Positions 25,584-33,248 of a DNA stretch of 35,621 nucleotides are shown here, one piece after another. The position numbers and the translations under genes were made by a program. The DNA lies in NCBI RefSeq assembly GCF_003034845.1, contig NZ_PZKC01000019.1:1-35621 (forward strand), written 5' to 3'. The notes below the pieces were generated by a model. That model did no database searches and was not told where the DNA came from. It saw nothing but the letters and a program-made list of their open reading frames with translations. Source of the DNA: Pseudothauera lacus. Lineage in GTDB: Bacteria > Pseudomonadota > Gammaproteobacteria > Burkholderiales > Rhodocyclaceae. Numbering within the stretch: the first letter of the stretch is position 1; the number at the start of each line of letters is the position of its first letter.

Positions 25584-25672
25584 CGGGGCGGCGGGCGGAA
25601 CCGGTTTCCGAAGTGGAAAACGGTGATAATGGCGGCCATTTTTCGCGTTCAGCGCCATTTCAGGATTCCCGC

Positions 25673-27868
25673 ATGGAGATCAAGGTCAATTTTCTCGACA
25701 AGCTTCGCCTTGAAGCCCGCTTCGATGATTTCGCGGTAATCGCCGATCAGCCCATCCGCTACAAAGGCGACGGCTCGGCGCCGGGACCGTTCGATTACTT
25801 CCTCGCCTCTTCGGCGCTGTGCGCGGCCTATTTCGTCAAGCTGTACTGCGAAACGCGCAATATCCCGACCGACAACATCCGCCTGTCGCAGAACAATATC
25901 GTCGACCCGGAAAACCGCTACAAGCAGGTCTTCAAGATCCAGGTCGAGCTGCCGGAGGATATCTCCGCCGCGGACCGCCAGGGCATCCTGCGCTCGATCG
26001 AGCGGTGCACGGTGAAGAAGGTGGTGCAGACCGGGCCCGAGTTCGTGATCGAGGAAGTCGCCAACCTCGATGCCGACGCCCAGGCCCTGCTGGCGCTGCA
26101 GCCGGATGCGCAGGCCAGCACCTGGATCGCCGGCAAGGATCTGCCGCTGGAGCAGACCATCGCCAACATGTCGCGGGTGCTGGCCGACCTCGGCATCAAG
26201 ATCGAGATCGCCTCGTGGCGCAACCTGGTACCCAATGTGTGGTCACTGCACATCCGCGATGCGCACTCGCCGATGTGCTTCACCAACGGCAAGGGGGCGA
26301 CCAAGGAAAGCGCCCTCGCCTCGGCGCTGGGCGAATATATCGAGCGCCTGAACTGCAACCATTTCTACAACGACCAGTTCTGGGGCGAGGACATCGCCAG
26401 CGCCCCCTTCGTGCATTACCCCGATGAGCGCTGGTTCCAGCCCGGCGCGGACGACGCCCTGCCCGCCGGCCTCCTCGACGACTACTGCCTGCCGATCTAC
26501 GACCCCGACGGCGAACTGCGCGCCTCGCACCTCTACGACACCAACTCCGGCAACACCGCACGCGGCATCTGCGCGCTGCCCTATGTGCGCCAGTCAGACG
26601 GCGAGACGGTGTACTTCCCCTCCAACCTGATCGACAACCTCTACCTGAGCAACGGCATGAGTGCCGGCAATACCCTGGCCGAAGCGCAGGTGCAGTGCCT
26701 GTCGGAAATCTTCGAGCGCGCGGTGAAGCGCGAGATTCTCGAACACGAGCTCGCCCTGCCCGACGTACCGCCCGCAGTGCTGGCAAAGTACCCGGGCATC
26801 GTCGCCGGCATCGAGGCGCTGGAGCAGCAGGGTTTTCCGGTGCTGGTCAAGGATGCCTCGCTCGGCGGCGTGTATCCGGTGATGTGCGTGACGCTGATGA
26901 ACCCGCGCACCGGCGGCGTCTTCGCCTCCTTCGGCGCCCACCCGAGCCTTGAGGTGGCGCTGGAACGCAGCCTCACCGAACTGCTGCAGGGGCGCAGCTT
27001 CGAAGGCCTCAACGACCTGCCCCAGCCCACCTTCGAAAGCAATGCGGTAACCGAGCCGAACAACTTCGTCGAACACTTCATCGATTCCAGCGGCGTCGTA
27101 TCGTGGCGCTTCTTCAGCGCCAGGGCCGATCACGAATTCGTCGAATGGGATTTCTCCGGCCACGGCGAAAACTCCAACGCCGACGAAGCCGCCAGCCTGC
27201 TCGGCATCCTCCAGGACATGGGCAAGGAGGTGTACATGGCCGTGTACGACCAGCTCGGCGCCATCGCCTGCCGCATCCTCGTACCCGGCTATTCCGAGAT
27301 CTATCCGGTCGAAGACCTGATCTGGGACAACACCAACAAGGCACTGCAGTTCCGCGCCGACATCCTCAACCTGCACCGCCTCGACAACGCCGCCCTCGCA
27401 GCCCTGCTGGCACGGCTCGAAGACAGCGAACTCGATGACTACACCGACATCATTACCCTGATCGGCATCGAGTTCGACGAAAACACCGTCTGGGGCCAGC
27501 TCACCATCCTGGAGCTGAAGCTGCTCATCCACCTCGCCCTGCGCCAGTTCGAAGCCGCCAAGGAACGGGTCGAGACCTTCCTGCAATACAACGAAAACAC
27601 CGTCGAGCGCGCCCTGTTCTATCAGGCCCTCAACGTAGTGCTGGAGGTCATGCTGGACGACGAACTGGAACTCGCCGACTACGAGCCCAACTTCCGCCGC
27701 ATGTTCGGCAACCCGCGCATGGATGCAGTGCTCGGCTCAGTAGACGGCAGCGTGCGCTTCTACGGCCTGACGCCGACCAGCATGAAGCTGGAAGGGCTGG
27801 ACCGGCACCAGCGCCTGATCGACAGCTACCGCAAGCTGCACACGGCACGGGCCAGACTGGCGGGCTGA
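25673..27868 (+). CDS. OsmC-YcaO fusion protein
   Basis: A 731-aa protein. Residues about 1-140 resemble an OsmC/Ohr-like domain (VNFLDKLRLEARF, GPFDYFLASSALCAAYFVKLYCE with a Cys; second Cys in IERCTVKK). Residues about 165-570 are a YcaO domain (TNGKGATKESALASALGEYIERLNC, LSNGMSAGNTLAEAQVQCLSEIFERAVK, the ATP-binding Glu-rich runs), and the rest is a helical C-terminal part. YcaO enzymes activate amide bonds with ATP; the stand-alone E. coli YcaO is linked to ribosomal protein S12 modification. No peptide-modification neighbours are seen, so a housekeeping role is more likely than natural-product synthesis. Start chosen at MEIKVNFL; an upstream in-frame ATG exists at 25613. Confidence 0.88.
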   Translation: MEIKVNFLDKLRLEARFDDFAVIADQPIRYKGDGSAPGPFDYFLASSALCAAYFVKLYCETRNIPTDNIRLSQNNIVDPENRYKQVFKIQVELPEDISAADRQGILRSIERCTVKKVVQTGPEFVIEEVANLDADAQALLALQPDAQASTWIAGKDLPLEQTIANMSRVLADLGIKIEIASWRNLVPNVWSLHIRDAHSPMCFTNGKGATKESALASALGEYIERLNCNHFYNDQFWGEDIASAPFVHYPDERWFQPGADDALPAGLLDDYCLPIYDPDGELRASHLYDTNSGNTARGICALPYVRQSDGETVYFPSNLIDNLYLSNGMSAGNTLAEAQVQCLSEIFERAVKREILEHELALPDVPPAVLAKYPGIVAGIEALEQQGFPVLVKDASLGGVYPVMCVTLMNPRTGGVFASFGAHPSLEVALERSLTELLQGRSFEGLNDLPQPTFESNAVTEPNNFVEHFIDSSGVVSWRFFSARADHEFVEWDFSGHGENSNADEAASLLGILQDMGKEVYMAVYDQLGAIACRILVPGYSEIYPVEDLIWDNTNKALQFRADILNLHRLDNAALAALLARLEDSELDDYTDIITLIGIEFDENTVWGQLTILELKLLIHLALRQFEAAKERVETFLQYNENTVERALFYQALNVVLEVMLDDELELADYEPNFRRMFGNPRMDAVLGSVDGSVRFYGLTPTSMKLEGLDRHQRLIDSYRKLHTARARLAG

Positions 27869-28206
27869 GTCTCGTCCTGGTCGGGGGCGGCGGGTGCTTG
27901 GTCGGAGCGGCAGTTCTGCGAACGGGCATACTTGCGCGCCTGTTCCTTGCCGACGAGTGGATTCTTGTCTGCGGCCTTGGCTTCGAGGACGAGCAGGGGA
28001 AAGCTCCTCTCGTCGAGGAGGAGGAAGTCGACAAACCCTTTTCCTGACTTCTCGAAGTTCTCTCCGAGACCATCGAGATCGGTCGACTTGATGGTGACAC
28101 TGGGTTCGAGGCGGATGTTGGCGGGGCCGTCACTATCCGCAAGGAAGCGCCAACCTGCTGCTTCGAGCAGCTTGTTGATCTTGATACGGGCGGTGGCTTC
28201 TTTCAT
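27826..28206 (-). pseudogene. Type I restriction enzyme R subunit (HsdR), N-terminal remnant
   Basis: Residues 1-100 match the start of HsdR: KEATARIKINKLLEAAGWRF, then the PD-(D/E)xK nuclease core GFVDFLLLD ... LLVLEAKA, then KEQARKYARSQNCR. After that (position 27907) the similarity stops and the frame runs on for 27 unrelated codons into the end of the YcaO gene on the other strand. Full HsdR is about 800-1100 aa, so the motor domains are lost. It follows the Fic gene on the same strand, as in many hsd operons. Confidence 0.75.
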
Positions 28207-28257
28207 GGGCCCGGAGCTTCCTTGTTGTTCTTCGGATGGCAATTGACGAAATGCACG

Positions 28258-29328
28258 TTACTTCAACTCGTACCAGACGCCACGACCACTACCCTGCTGT
28301 TCGAGGTGACCACGTTCGACCAGGGCACGAAAGTGCTGTTTGAGCGTGTTGCGACTACTCCCGGTCAGGCGGATCGCGTCGCCCATGGTAATGCGGCCGT
28401 GTTCGCGGGTGAACTCGACGATCTGCAACGACAATTCCGGCAGTGCAGCCAGGACCAGCCTTTCGCGCTCGACCTTGCGGTTGAGACGGCGCACTTGCTC
28501 GGCCAGAGCGCGCAGGAAGAAGGTCAGCCAGGGCTGCCAATTTGGGGCGTCGCTGCGAATCGTGCCCTGCGTTTGCCGTAACGCGAGGTAGTAGGCTTCC
28601 TTGCTCTGCTCGATCACGCTCTCCAGCGAACTGTAGGGGACATAGGCGTAACCGGCTTGCAGCAACAGCAAAGTGGTGAGGACGCGGCTCAGTCGGCCAT
28701 TGCCGTCCTGGAAAGGATGGATCTCAAGGAAGACCACGACCCAGATGCCGATCAGCAGCAGCGGGTGAAGTCGTTCCGCAGCGCGTTCCTCATTGAACCA
28801 GGTGATCAATTCGGTCATCAGGGGCTGCGTGTCGAATGGCGTTGCGGTGGCGAAGACGACACCCAGTTGATTGCCATCCTCGTCGAAGGCCACCACGCTG
28901 TTGGTGGAGGTCTTGTAATTGCCCCGGTGCCAGGCATCCTTCTCGCTGTAGGTGAGCAGATCGCGGTGCAGTTGCTTGACGTGATTCTCGGTCAGCGCAA
29001 TGTCCTGCCAGGACGAGAACACCAGTTCCATGACCCCGGCGTAGCCGGCGACCTCTTGTTCGTCGCGGGTGGTGAACGACTTGATCTGCAGATTGGACAG
29101 CAGGCGCTCGACATCGCGATCGGACAGTCGGCTACCCTCGATGCGCGTGGATGAGCCGATGCTCTCGATGGTTGCAACCCGCCGTAGAGCAGACAGCCTG
29201 TCCGGTGCCAGCGTGCCCAGGGCACGCCAAGCACCCTTGAACTCATCGATACCGGCGATGAGGGCAAGGATCTCCGGGGTTATATGAACGGCATCCGATC
29301 GGATCATGGGCGCCAATATTACACCCAT
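28258..29328 (-). CDS. Fic-family AMP-transferase with N-terminal inhibitory motif
   Basis: A 356-aa Fic protein. The catalytic loop is H204-P-F-Q-D-G-N-G-R-L-S-R, the complete HxFx(D/E)GNGR motif. An inhibitory helix motif S/T-x-x-x-E-G is present as S-S-T-R-I-E-G (59-65), so this is a self-restrained class II Fic. The C-terminal 60 residues form a winged helix (RITMGDAIRLTGSSRNTLKQHF), common in Fic proteins near restriction systems. Start is uncertain: ATG at 29328 lies in a tandem repeat, ATG at 29307 is the alternative, and neither has a strong ribosome-binding site. It appears intact next to an HsdR remnant. Confidence 0.88.
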   Translation of the reverse strand: MGVILAPMIRSDAVHITPEILALIAGIDEFKGAWRALGTLAPDRLSALRRVATIESIGSSTRIEGSRLSDRDVERLLSNLQIKSFTTRDEQEVAGYAGVMELVFSSWQDIALTENHVKQLHRDLLTYSEKDAWHRGNYKTSTNSVVAFDEDGNQLGVVFATATPFDTQPLMTELITWFNEERAAERLHPLLLIGIWVVVFLEIHPFQDGNGRLSRVLTTLLLLQAGYAYVPYSSLESVIEQSKEAYYLALRQTQGTIRSDAPNWQPWLTFFLRALAEQVRRLNRKVERERLVLAALPELSLQIVEFTREHGRITMGDAIRLTGSSRNTLKQHFRALVERGHLEQQGSGRGVWYELK

Positions 29329-29700
29329 TTACACCCATTCAGAAACCCCACGCGCTTCCGTGCTCACTGCGGACCGCTATGCAGCGCAAGGGGATTCGGC
29401 AACCCAACGGCGGACGAAACGAAGACACTGACTTAGATAGACGCCCAAAGACCAGCATGACTCAGGGACCCATCGGCGACCACTTCAGGATCAGTTACCG
29501 GCCGTTCGTGCCAATCCAATTTCCCCTGTTTCAATGCCTCTTACTGGCCGTAGCTGACGATTCGTCACGTCGGCGCAAACGAGCGCTCCGGCAGACAACC
29601 CCCTGTTCACCTCTCTATTCACCAGCCGTTTGTATGATCCCGACGCCCACGCGCCCAGCCCTCCGCCAGCCAAAAGCTATTCACAAAGCTATTCAAATCA
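29329..29700. other. Intergenic stretch between Fic and the HipA-like remnant
   Basis: The 372 bases hold a tandem 10-mer at 29321-29340 (ACACCCATTT / ACACCCATTC) overlapping the Fic start, and a tandem 12-mer at 29673-29696 (AAAGCTATTCAC / AAAGCTATTCAA) just before the HipA-like gene. Both could be operator sites. I see no gene or RNA in the rest. Confidence 0.5.
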
Positions 29701-30189
29701 GTGAGCCGCCATTCCGGCTCGATCCGCCTGCTGCTCGGCAGGCAGGCGCCAAGCGCGCGCCAACTCGTTGAAAAGGCGGGGATCAGCCAGCCGACGGTTT
29801 CGCGTGCACTGGCGGCGCTGGGGGATGAGATCATCCGCATTGGCTCAGGCCCATCTATTCACTATGCCCTGCGGGATGCCTCCCGCGGCTTTGCGTCGGC
29901 TCCGGTTTACCGTGTCAGTGAGGCGGGGCGGATTGAGGACCTGGGCTTGCTCGTACCTGTTTGCCCGGCAGGGTTCGTCATGGTGCAGGCCGATGGCTTG
30001 ACGCGCCACAGCGACGGGTTGCCGTGGTGGTTGTTCGACATGCGCCCGCAGGGTTTTCTCGGCCGGACCCATGCGTCTGCGCATGCTGCCGGACTTGGCC
30101 TGCCTCCGAACCCGGAGCACTGGGCGATACGGAGATGTGATACAGCGGCGCCCTGGGCTGCGCCGGCCTGTGGCCTTGCGCCGGCCTGA
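29701..30189 (+). pseudogene. HipA/YjjJ-like toxin gene, N-terminal fragment
   Basis: The first about 142 residues match the start of YjjJ-type HipA-family proteins: a winged helix (RQLVEKAGISQPTVSRALAA, LGDEIIRIG), then VYRVSEAGRIEDLG, and LPWWLFDMRPQGFLGR followed by LGLPPNPEHW. After about 30130 the frame becomes low-complexity (CDTAAPWAAPACGLAPA) and stops, so the kinase-like HipA domain (about 300 residues) is missing. The start is GTG at 29701, four bases after a tandem 12-mer repeat. A remnant rather than a working toxin. Confidence 0.7.
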
Positions 30190-30220
30190 AGCCGCAGTTC
30201 TCGCCCTGGCAGCCAGCCGC

Positions 30221-30508
30221 TTAGGGCGCCCCGGCCTTGCTGCCGCTGCCCGAGCCGAAGTGCATCCGCTGGGCGTCCCGCCACTGGCGCAGCAGGGCCT
30301 CGCAGGCCGAACGCACTTCGGCGTGCACGGCCGGGTTGGTGGCCAGCATGTCGAGGTGGCGGATGAGGTTGCGCATGCGCCCGCGGCACACGCCGATGAT
30401 GGCGGCCTGCGAGAGCAGATGCAGGGTGCGCGCGGTGATCAAGCCGGGGTCGGCGTTGCCGGGGTGCTGTTCGATGCCGCCCGCGGGCGGCCCGCCGTGC
30501 TTGGACAT
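30221..30508 (-). CDS. Small protein of unknown function downstream of the flavodoxin gene
   Basis: A 95-aa soluble protein: a Gly/Pro-rich start (SKHGGPPAGG), a helical middle (ARTLHLLSQAAIIGVCRGRMRNLIRHLDML, EVRSACEALLRQWRDAQRM) and a Gly-Ser end. No family recognised. AGGCC lies six bases before the ATG. It starts 15 bases after the flavodoxin stop, so the pair is surely an operon, which suggests a role in the same redox pathway. Confidence 0.6.
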   Translation of the reverse strand: MSKHGGPPAGGIEQHPGNADPGLITARTLHLLSQAAIIGVCRGRMRNLIRHLDMLATNPAVHAEVRSACEALLRQWRDAQRMHFGSGSGSKAGAP

Positions 30509-30523
30509 GGCAGGCCTCCGCGC

Positions 30524-31114
<591 letters not shown>

Positions 31115-31118
31115 CTAC

Positions 31119-31182
31119 GGGCGTCGCCAAAACCATTTTGATCTCATGGTTTTCATGAGTATCTGCAAATGCTTCTCAATTC
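31119..31182 (-). promoter_or_regulatory. Regulatory sites upstream of the flavodoxin gene
   Basis: On the minus strand AATTGAGAAGCATTTGCA (31164-31181) resembles a Fur box. Closer to the gene, AAAACCAT and ATGGTTTT (about 31129-31157) form an inverted repeat with a nine-base centre. Both lie within 120 bases of the start. No -24/-12 (GG/GC) nitrogen-fixation promoter was found. Confidence 0.4.
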
Positions 31183-31233
31183 GTCAACTGATTTCGACGC
31201 TGCGCTGCCTGGTAGTGTCCCCTCAACTTGCCT

Positions 31234-31413
31234 AGCCCGCATTTCTCACACCACCCCTGCTGCGGGTGCCGATGCACTCGCCGTGGCACGCCGTACTCCC
31301 TCACGCCGCCTTGACGTAGTGTCAGCTACGCCTGCGGCGTCGATCGGTCCGTGCGGCGCACCACGGCGGCGCCTCGACCCCCTCGCGACGTGAGGGTGTG
31401 AGAAATGCGGGCT
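31234..31413. repeat. 180-bp MITE-like element, copy B
   Basis: Perfect 19-bp terminal inverted repeats (31234-31252 and 31395-31413, AGCCCGCATTTCTCACACC). It is inverted relative to copy A at 6456-6635 and differs at about 8 of 180 positions. A TA pair borders the left end only. It lies between the flavodoxin promoter region and the DUF3817 gene and carries no real gene. Confidence 0.78.
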
Positions 31414-31535
31414 TGGGCGTGTTTGCCCTGGCGGGGAAAGGCCGTTACTATCAGCATTTCCATATGTACTGATAATTACTCCGCGCCGCCGCCTTCACGG
31501 CCCGGACACAGGCACGGTTCAACCACGGAAACCCG

Positions 31536-31838
31536 ATGCACACCCATCGCAAGATCATTTACCGACTCGCCTTTCTCGACGGCATCGCCCTGCTGCTGCT
31601 GGTCTTCATTGCCGTACCGGTGAAGTACCTGCTCGACCTTCCGCTGGGCGTGAAGGTACTCGGCCCGCTTCACGGCACGCTGTTCCTGTCGCTGATGGTG
31701 GCGAGCCTGGCTGCCGTGGCCCGCGGGGCACTGCGCCCCGCTCTGGCAGCCCTGCTGTTCGTCGGCGCCCTGCTCCCGCTGGGCGCCTTCTACGCCGACT
31801 ACCGCCTGCGTCAGGCCTACCCGGACCTGGCCCACTGA
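31536..31838 (+). CDS. DUF3817 membrane protein
   Basis: A 100-aa inner-membrane protein with three hydrophobic helices (about 9-33, 41-63, 66-84). The family pattern is YRLAFLDGIALLLLVFIAVPVKYL followed by GPLHGTLFLSLMV, where the G-x-x-H-G is characteristic of DUF3817. Function unknown. A TATCAG/CTGATA dyad (31449-31474) lies upstream. It is convergent with the DUF2325 gene. Confidence 0.8.
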   Translation: MHTHRKIIYRLAFLDGIALLLLVFIAVPVKYLLDLPLGVKVLGPLHGTLFLSLMVASLAAVARGALRPALAALLFVGALLPLGAFYADYRLRQAYPDLAH

Positions 31839-31880
31839 GGCGGCAGCGGGACGAGGGGCGCGCCGCCGGGGGTGCTGCGC

Positions 31881-32534
31881 TCAGCGGCTGCCGGCACGCC
31901 CCTCTGCCGTGAGCGTTTCCACCTCCGCGCGCTGCGCGGCATCGACCAGCACGCATTGCTTGCCGGTGCGGCGGCAGTGGTCCTGCACACGCCAGTAGGC
32001 GTCGTGGCCGATGCAGCCGGTCTGGCAGATCACCAGGTCGGCGGCGGCCAGACTGGCTTCGAGGGCGTCAAGGTCGTGCTCGTCGGAGACCGGCTGGAGG
32101 ACGAACTCACCCCCCGCGCGCTCGACCATCTTCTGCGCTGCCCTGATCTCCGCGACCTCGTTGCCGACGCAGAGCACCGCCTTGCGGTGCAGGCGCCCCA
32201 CCACCACCCTGGCTTCGGGACGCGTGTGGGCGCGCAGTTCGCCCATCAGCGCATGGACCTTCTCCATCAGGCTGTCCACGCGGCGGGCAAGCGCTACCCG
32301 GCGGGGCAGACCGGGAAGCGCCGCTTCCAGTGCCGCACGTTCTTCGCGCGCCAGGGCCAGGGCGGTGTCGCGGGCGATGAGCTCACCGCGCAGGCGCATC
32401 ACTTCGGCCTGCAGGCGGTCGATCTCGCTCTGCTGGGCGCTGAAGAGTTCGGAGCAACGGCGTTGCACGCCGGCAAACTGGGCGACGAGGATGCGGTATT
32501 CGTCGGCGACGGGGTCGAGCAGGACGGTCTTCAT
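31881..32534 (-). CDS. DUF2325 protein with coiled-coil N-terminus
   Basis: A 217-aa protein. Residues about 25-95 are a coiled coil (SAQQSEIDRLQAEVMRLRGEL). The C-terminal about 100 residues are the DUF2325 domain: KAVLCVGNEVAEIRAAQKMVERAGGEF in outline, then ADLVICQTGCIGHDAYWRVQDHC with several Cys and His that may bind a metal or respond to redox state. A Fur-like box lies 39-58 bases upstream, and a Fur-family gene lies next on the same strand. Function not known; an iron- or oxygen-linked role fits the setting. Confidence 0.75.
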   Translation of the reverse strand: MKTVLLDPVADEYRILVAQFAGVQRRCSELFSAQQSEIDRLQAEVMRLRGELIARDTALALAREERAALEAALPGLPRRVALARRVDSLMEKVHALMGELRAHTRPEARVVVGRLHRKAVLCVGNEVAEIRAAQKMVERAGGEFVLQPVSDEHDLDALEASLAAADLVICQTGCIGHDAYWRVQDHCRRTGKQCVLVDAAQRAEVETLTAEGRAGSR

Positions 32535-32572
32535 CGTGGCTCCGTGCGGGCGAGATAAACATCCTGCATGTT

Positions 32573-32592
32573 AATCGATAACGGTTCTCATC
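32573..32592 (-). promoter_or_regulatory. Fur-box-like site upstream of the DUF2325 gene
   Basis: On the minus strand GATGAGAACCGTTATCGATT, near the pattern AATGAGAATCGTTATCATT. Its position, about 40-58 bases before the ATG, fits promoter overlap. Confidence 0.55.
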
Positions 32593-32622
32593 TCCAGTGA
32601 CAACATGCAACACTGCCCCGCC

Positions 32623-33009
32623 CTATCCGCGCAGACACTCCGCGCAACGCCCGTAAAGGGTCAGCTCATGGCCGTCCACCGCAAAACCGGGCGGTGCATA
32701 GGCGGCCAGGCTGGGCGGACAGCCCGGCACGTCGAAGACGCGCCCACAGGCCCGGCACTGGAAATGGTGGTGGTGAGGCCGGTCCTTGAGTTCGTAGCGC
32801 GCGCTTTCGCCGGGCAGGTTGACCGTTTCCAGCACCGCCTCGGCGAGTAGTACCTTGATGGTGCGATAGACCGTGGCGATACCCAGGCCAGGACAGTGCA
32901 CGCTCGCCAGGGCATGGACGTCTGCGGGCAGCAGCGGATGGGGGTGCTCGCGAAAGGCGGCAAGGATTGCTGCACGCTGCTGCGTGGCGCGTTCAAGCTG
33001 GAGGGCCAT
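32623..33009 (-). CDS. Fur-family metalloregulator
   Basis: A 128-aa regulator. The winged helix (about 8-75) includes LPADVHALA and GIATVYRTIKVLLAEAVL, the DNA-recognition helix of Fur/Zur/PerR. Metal-site features are the HHHHFQC stretch, structural Cys pairs C-R-A-C and C-A-E-C, and H in VDGHELTLYG. Whether it senses Fe, Zn or peroxide cannot be told. The start at 33009 gives a normal length and has GAGG eight bases upstream. It is divergent from a TonB receptor across a region with a strong Fur-like box. Confidence 0.88.
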   Translation of the reverse strand: MALQLERATQQRAAILAAFREHPHPLLPADVHALASVHCPGLGIATVYRTIKVLLAEAVLETVNLPGESARYELKDRPHHHHFQCRACGRVFDVPGCPPSLAAYAPPGFAVDGHELTLYGRCAECLRG

Positions 33010-33150
33010 GGTGCAAGCCTCGGGAGGTGTGTCGATGTGCCGCAACCCGGGGGCGCGGGCTGCTCGGGGCACAGCTTAACGCGCTGCGCCGGGCGTGCGC
33101 CACTGCCTGCTTGCCGGCATCGATCGATGTGCCGGGCTGCGACACTTATT

Positions 33151-33172
33151 GATAATGCGTTATCGTTCTCAT
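33151..33172. promoter_or_regulatory. Fur-box-like site between the Fur-family gene and the third TonB receptor
   Basis: GATAATGCGTTATCGTTCTC and the following AT contain an excellent match to Fur-type sites (minus strand ATGAGAACGATAACGCATT). It lies 77 bases before the receptor start and about 140 before the regulator start, so it could control both. Confidence 0.6.
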
Positions 33173-33248
33173 ATCATTGATCGCTGATGCTGATGATGCA
33201 AGGCCACCGCCCCCTCCCCGCTCTTTCATGCAAACCGGAACCCTTTCG

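Noticed and set aside
25673-27868. YcaO as part of a thiazole/oxazole peptide (RiPP) cluster.
   Set aside because: No precursor peptide, dehydrogenase or E1-like partner nearby, and the OsmC-YcaO fusion is a known stand-alone type.
28258-29328. Fic gene as a two-gene toxin-antitoxin pair.
   Set aside because: The inhibitory motif is within the protein itself and no small antitoxin gene lies next to it.
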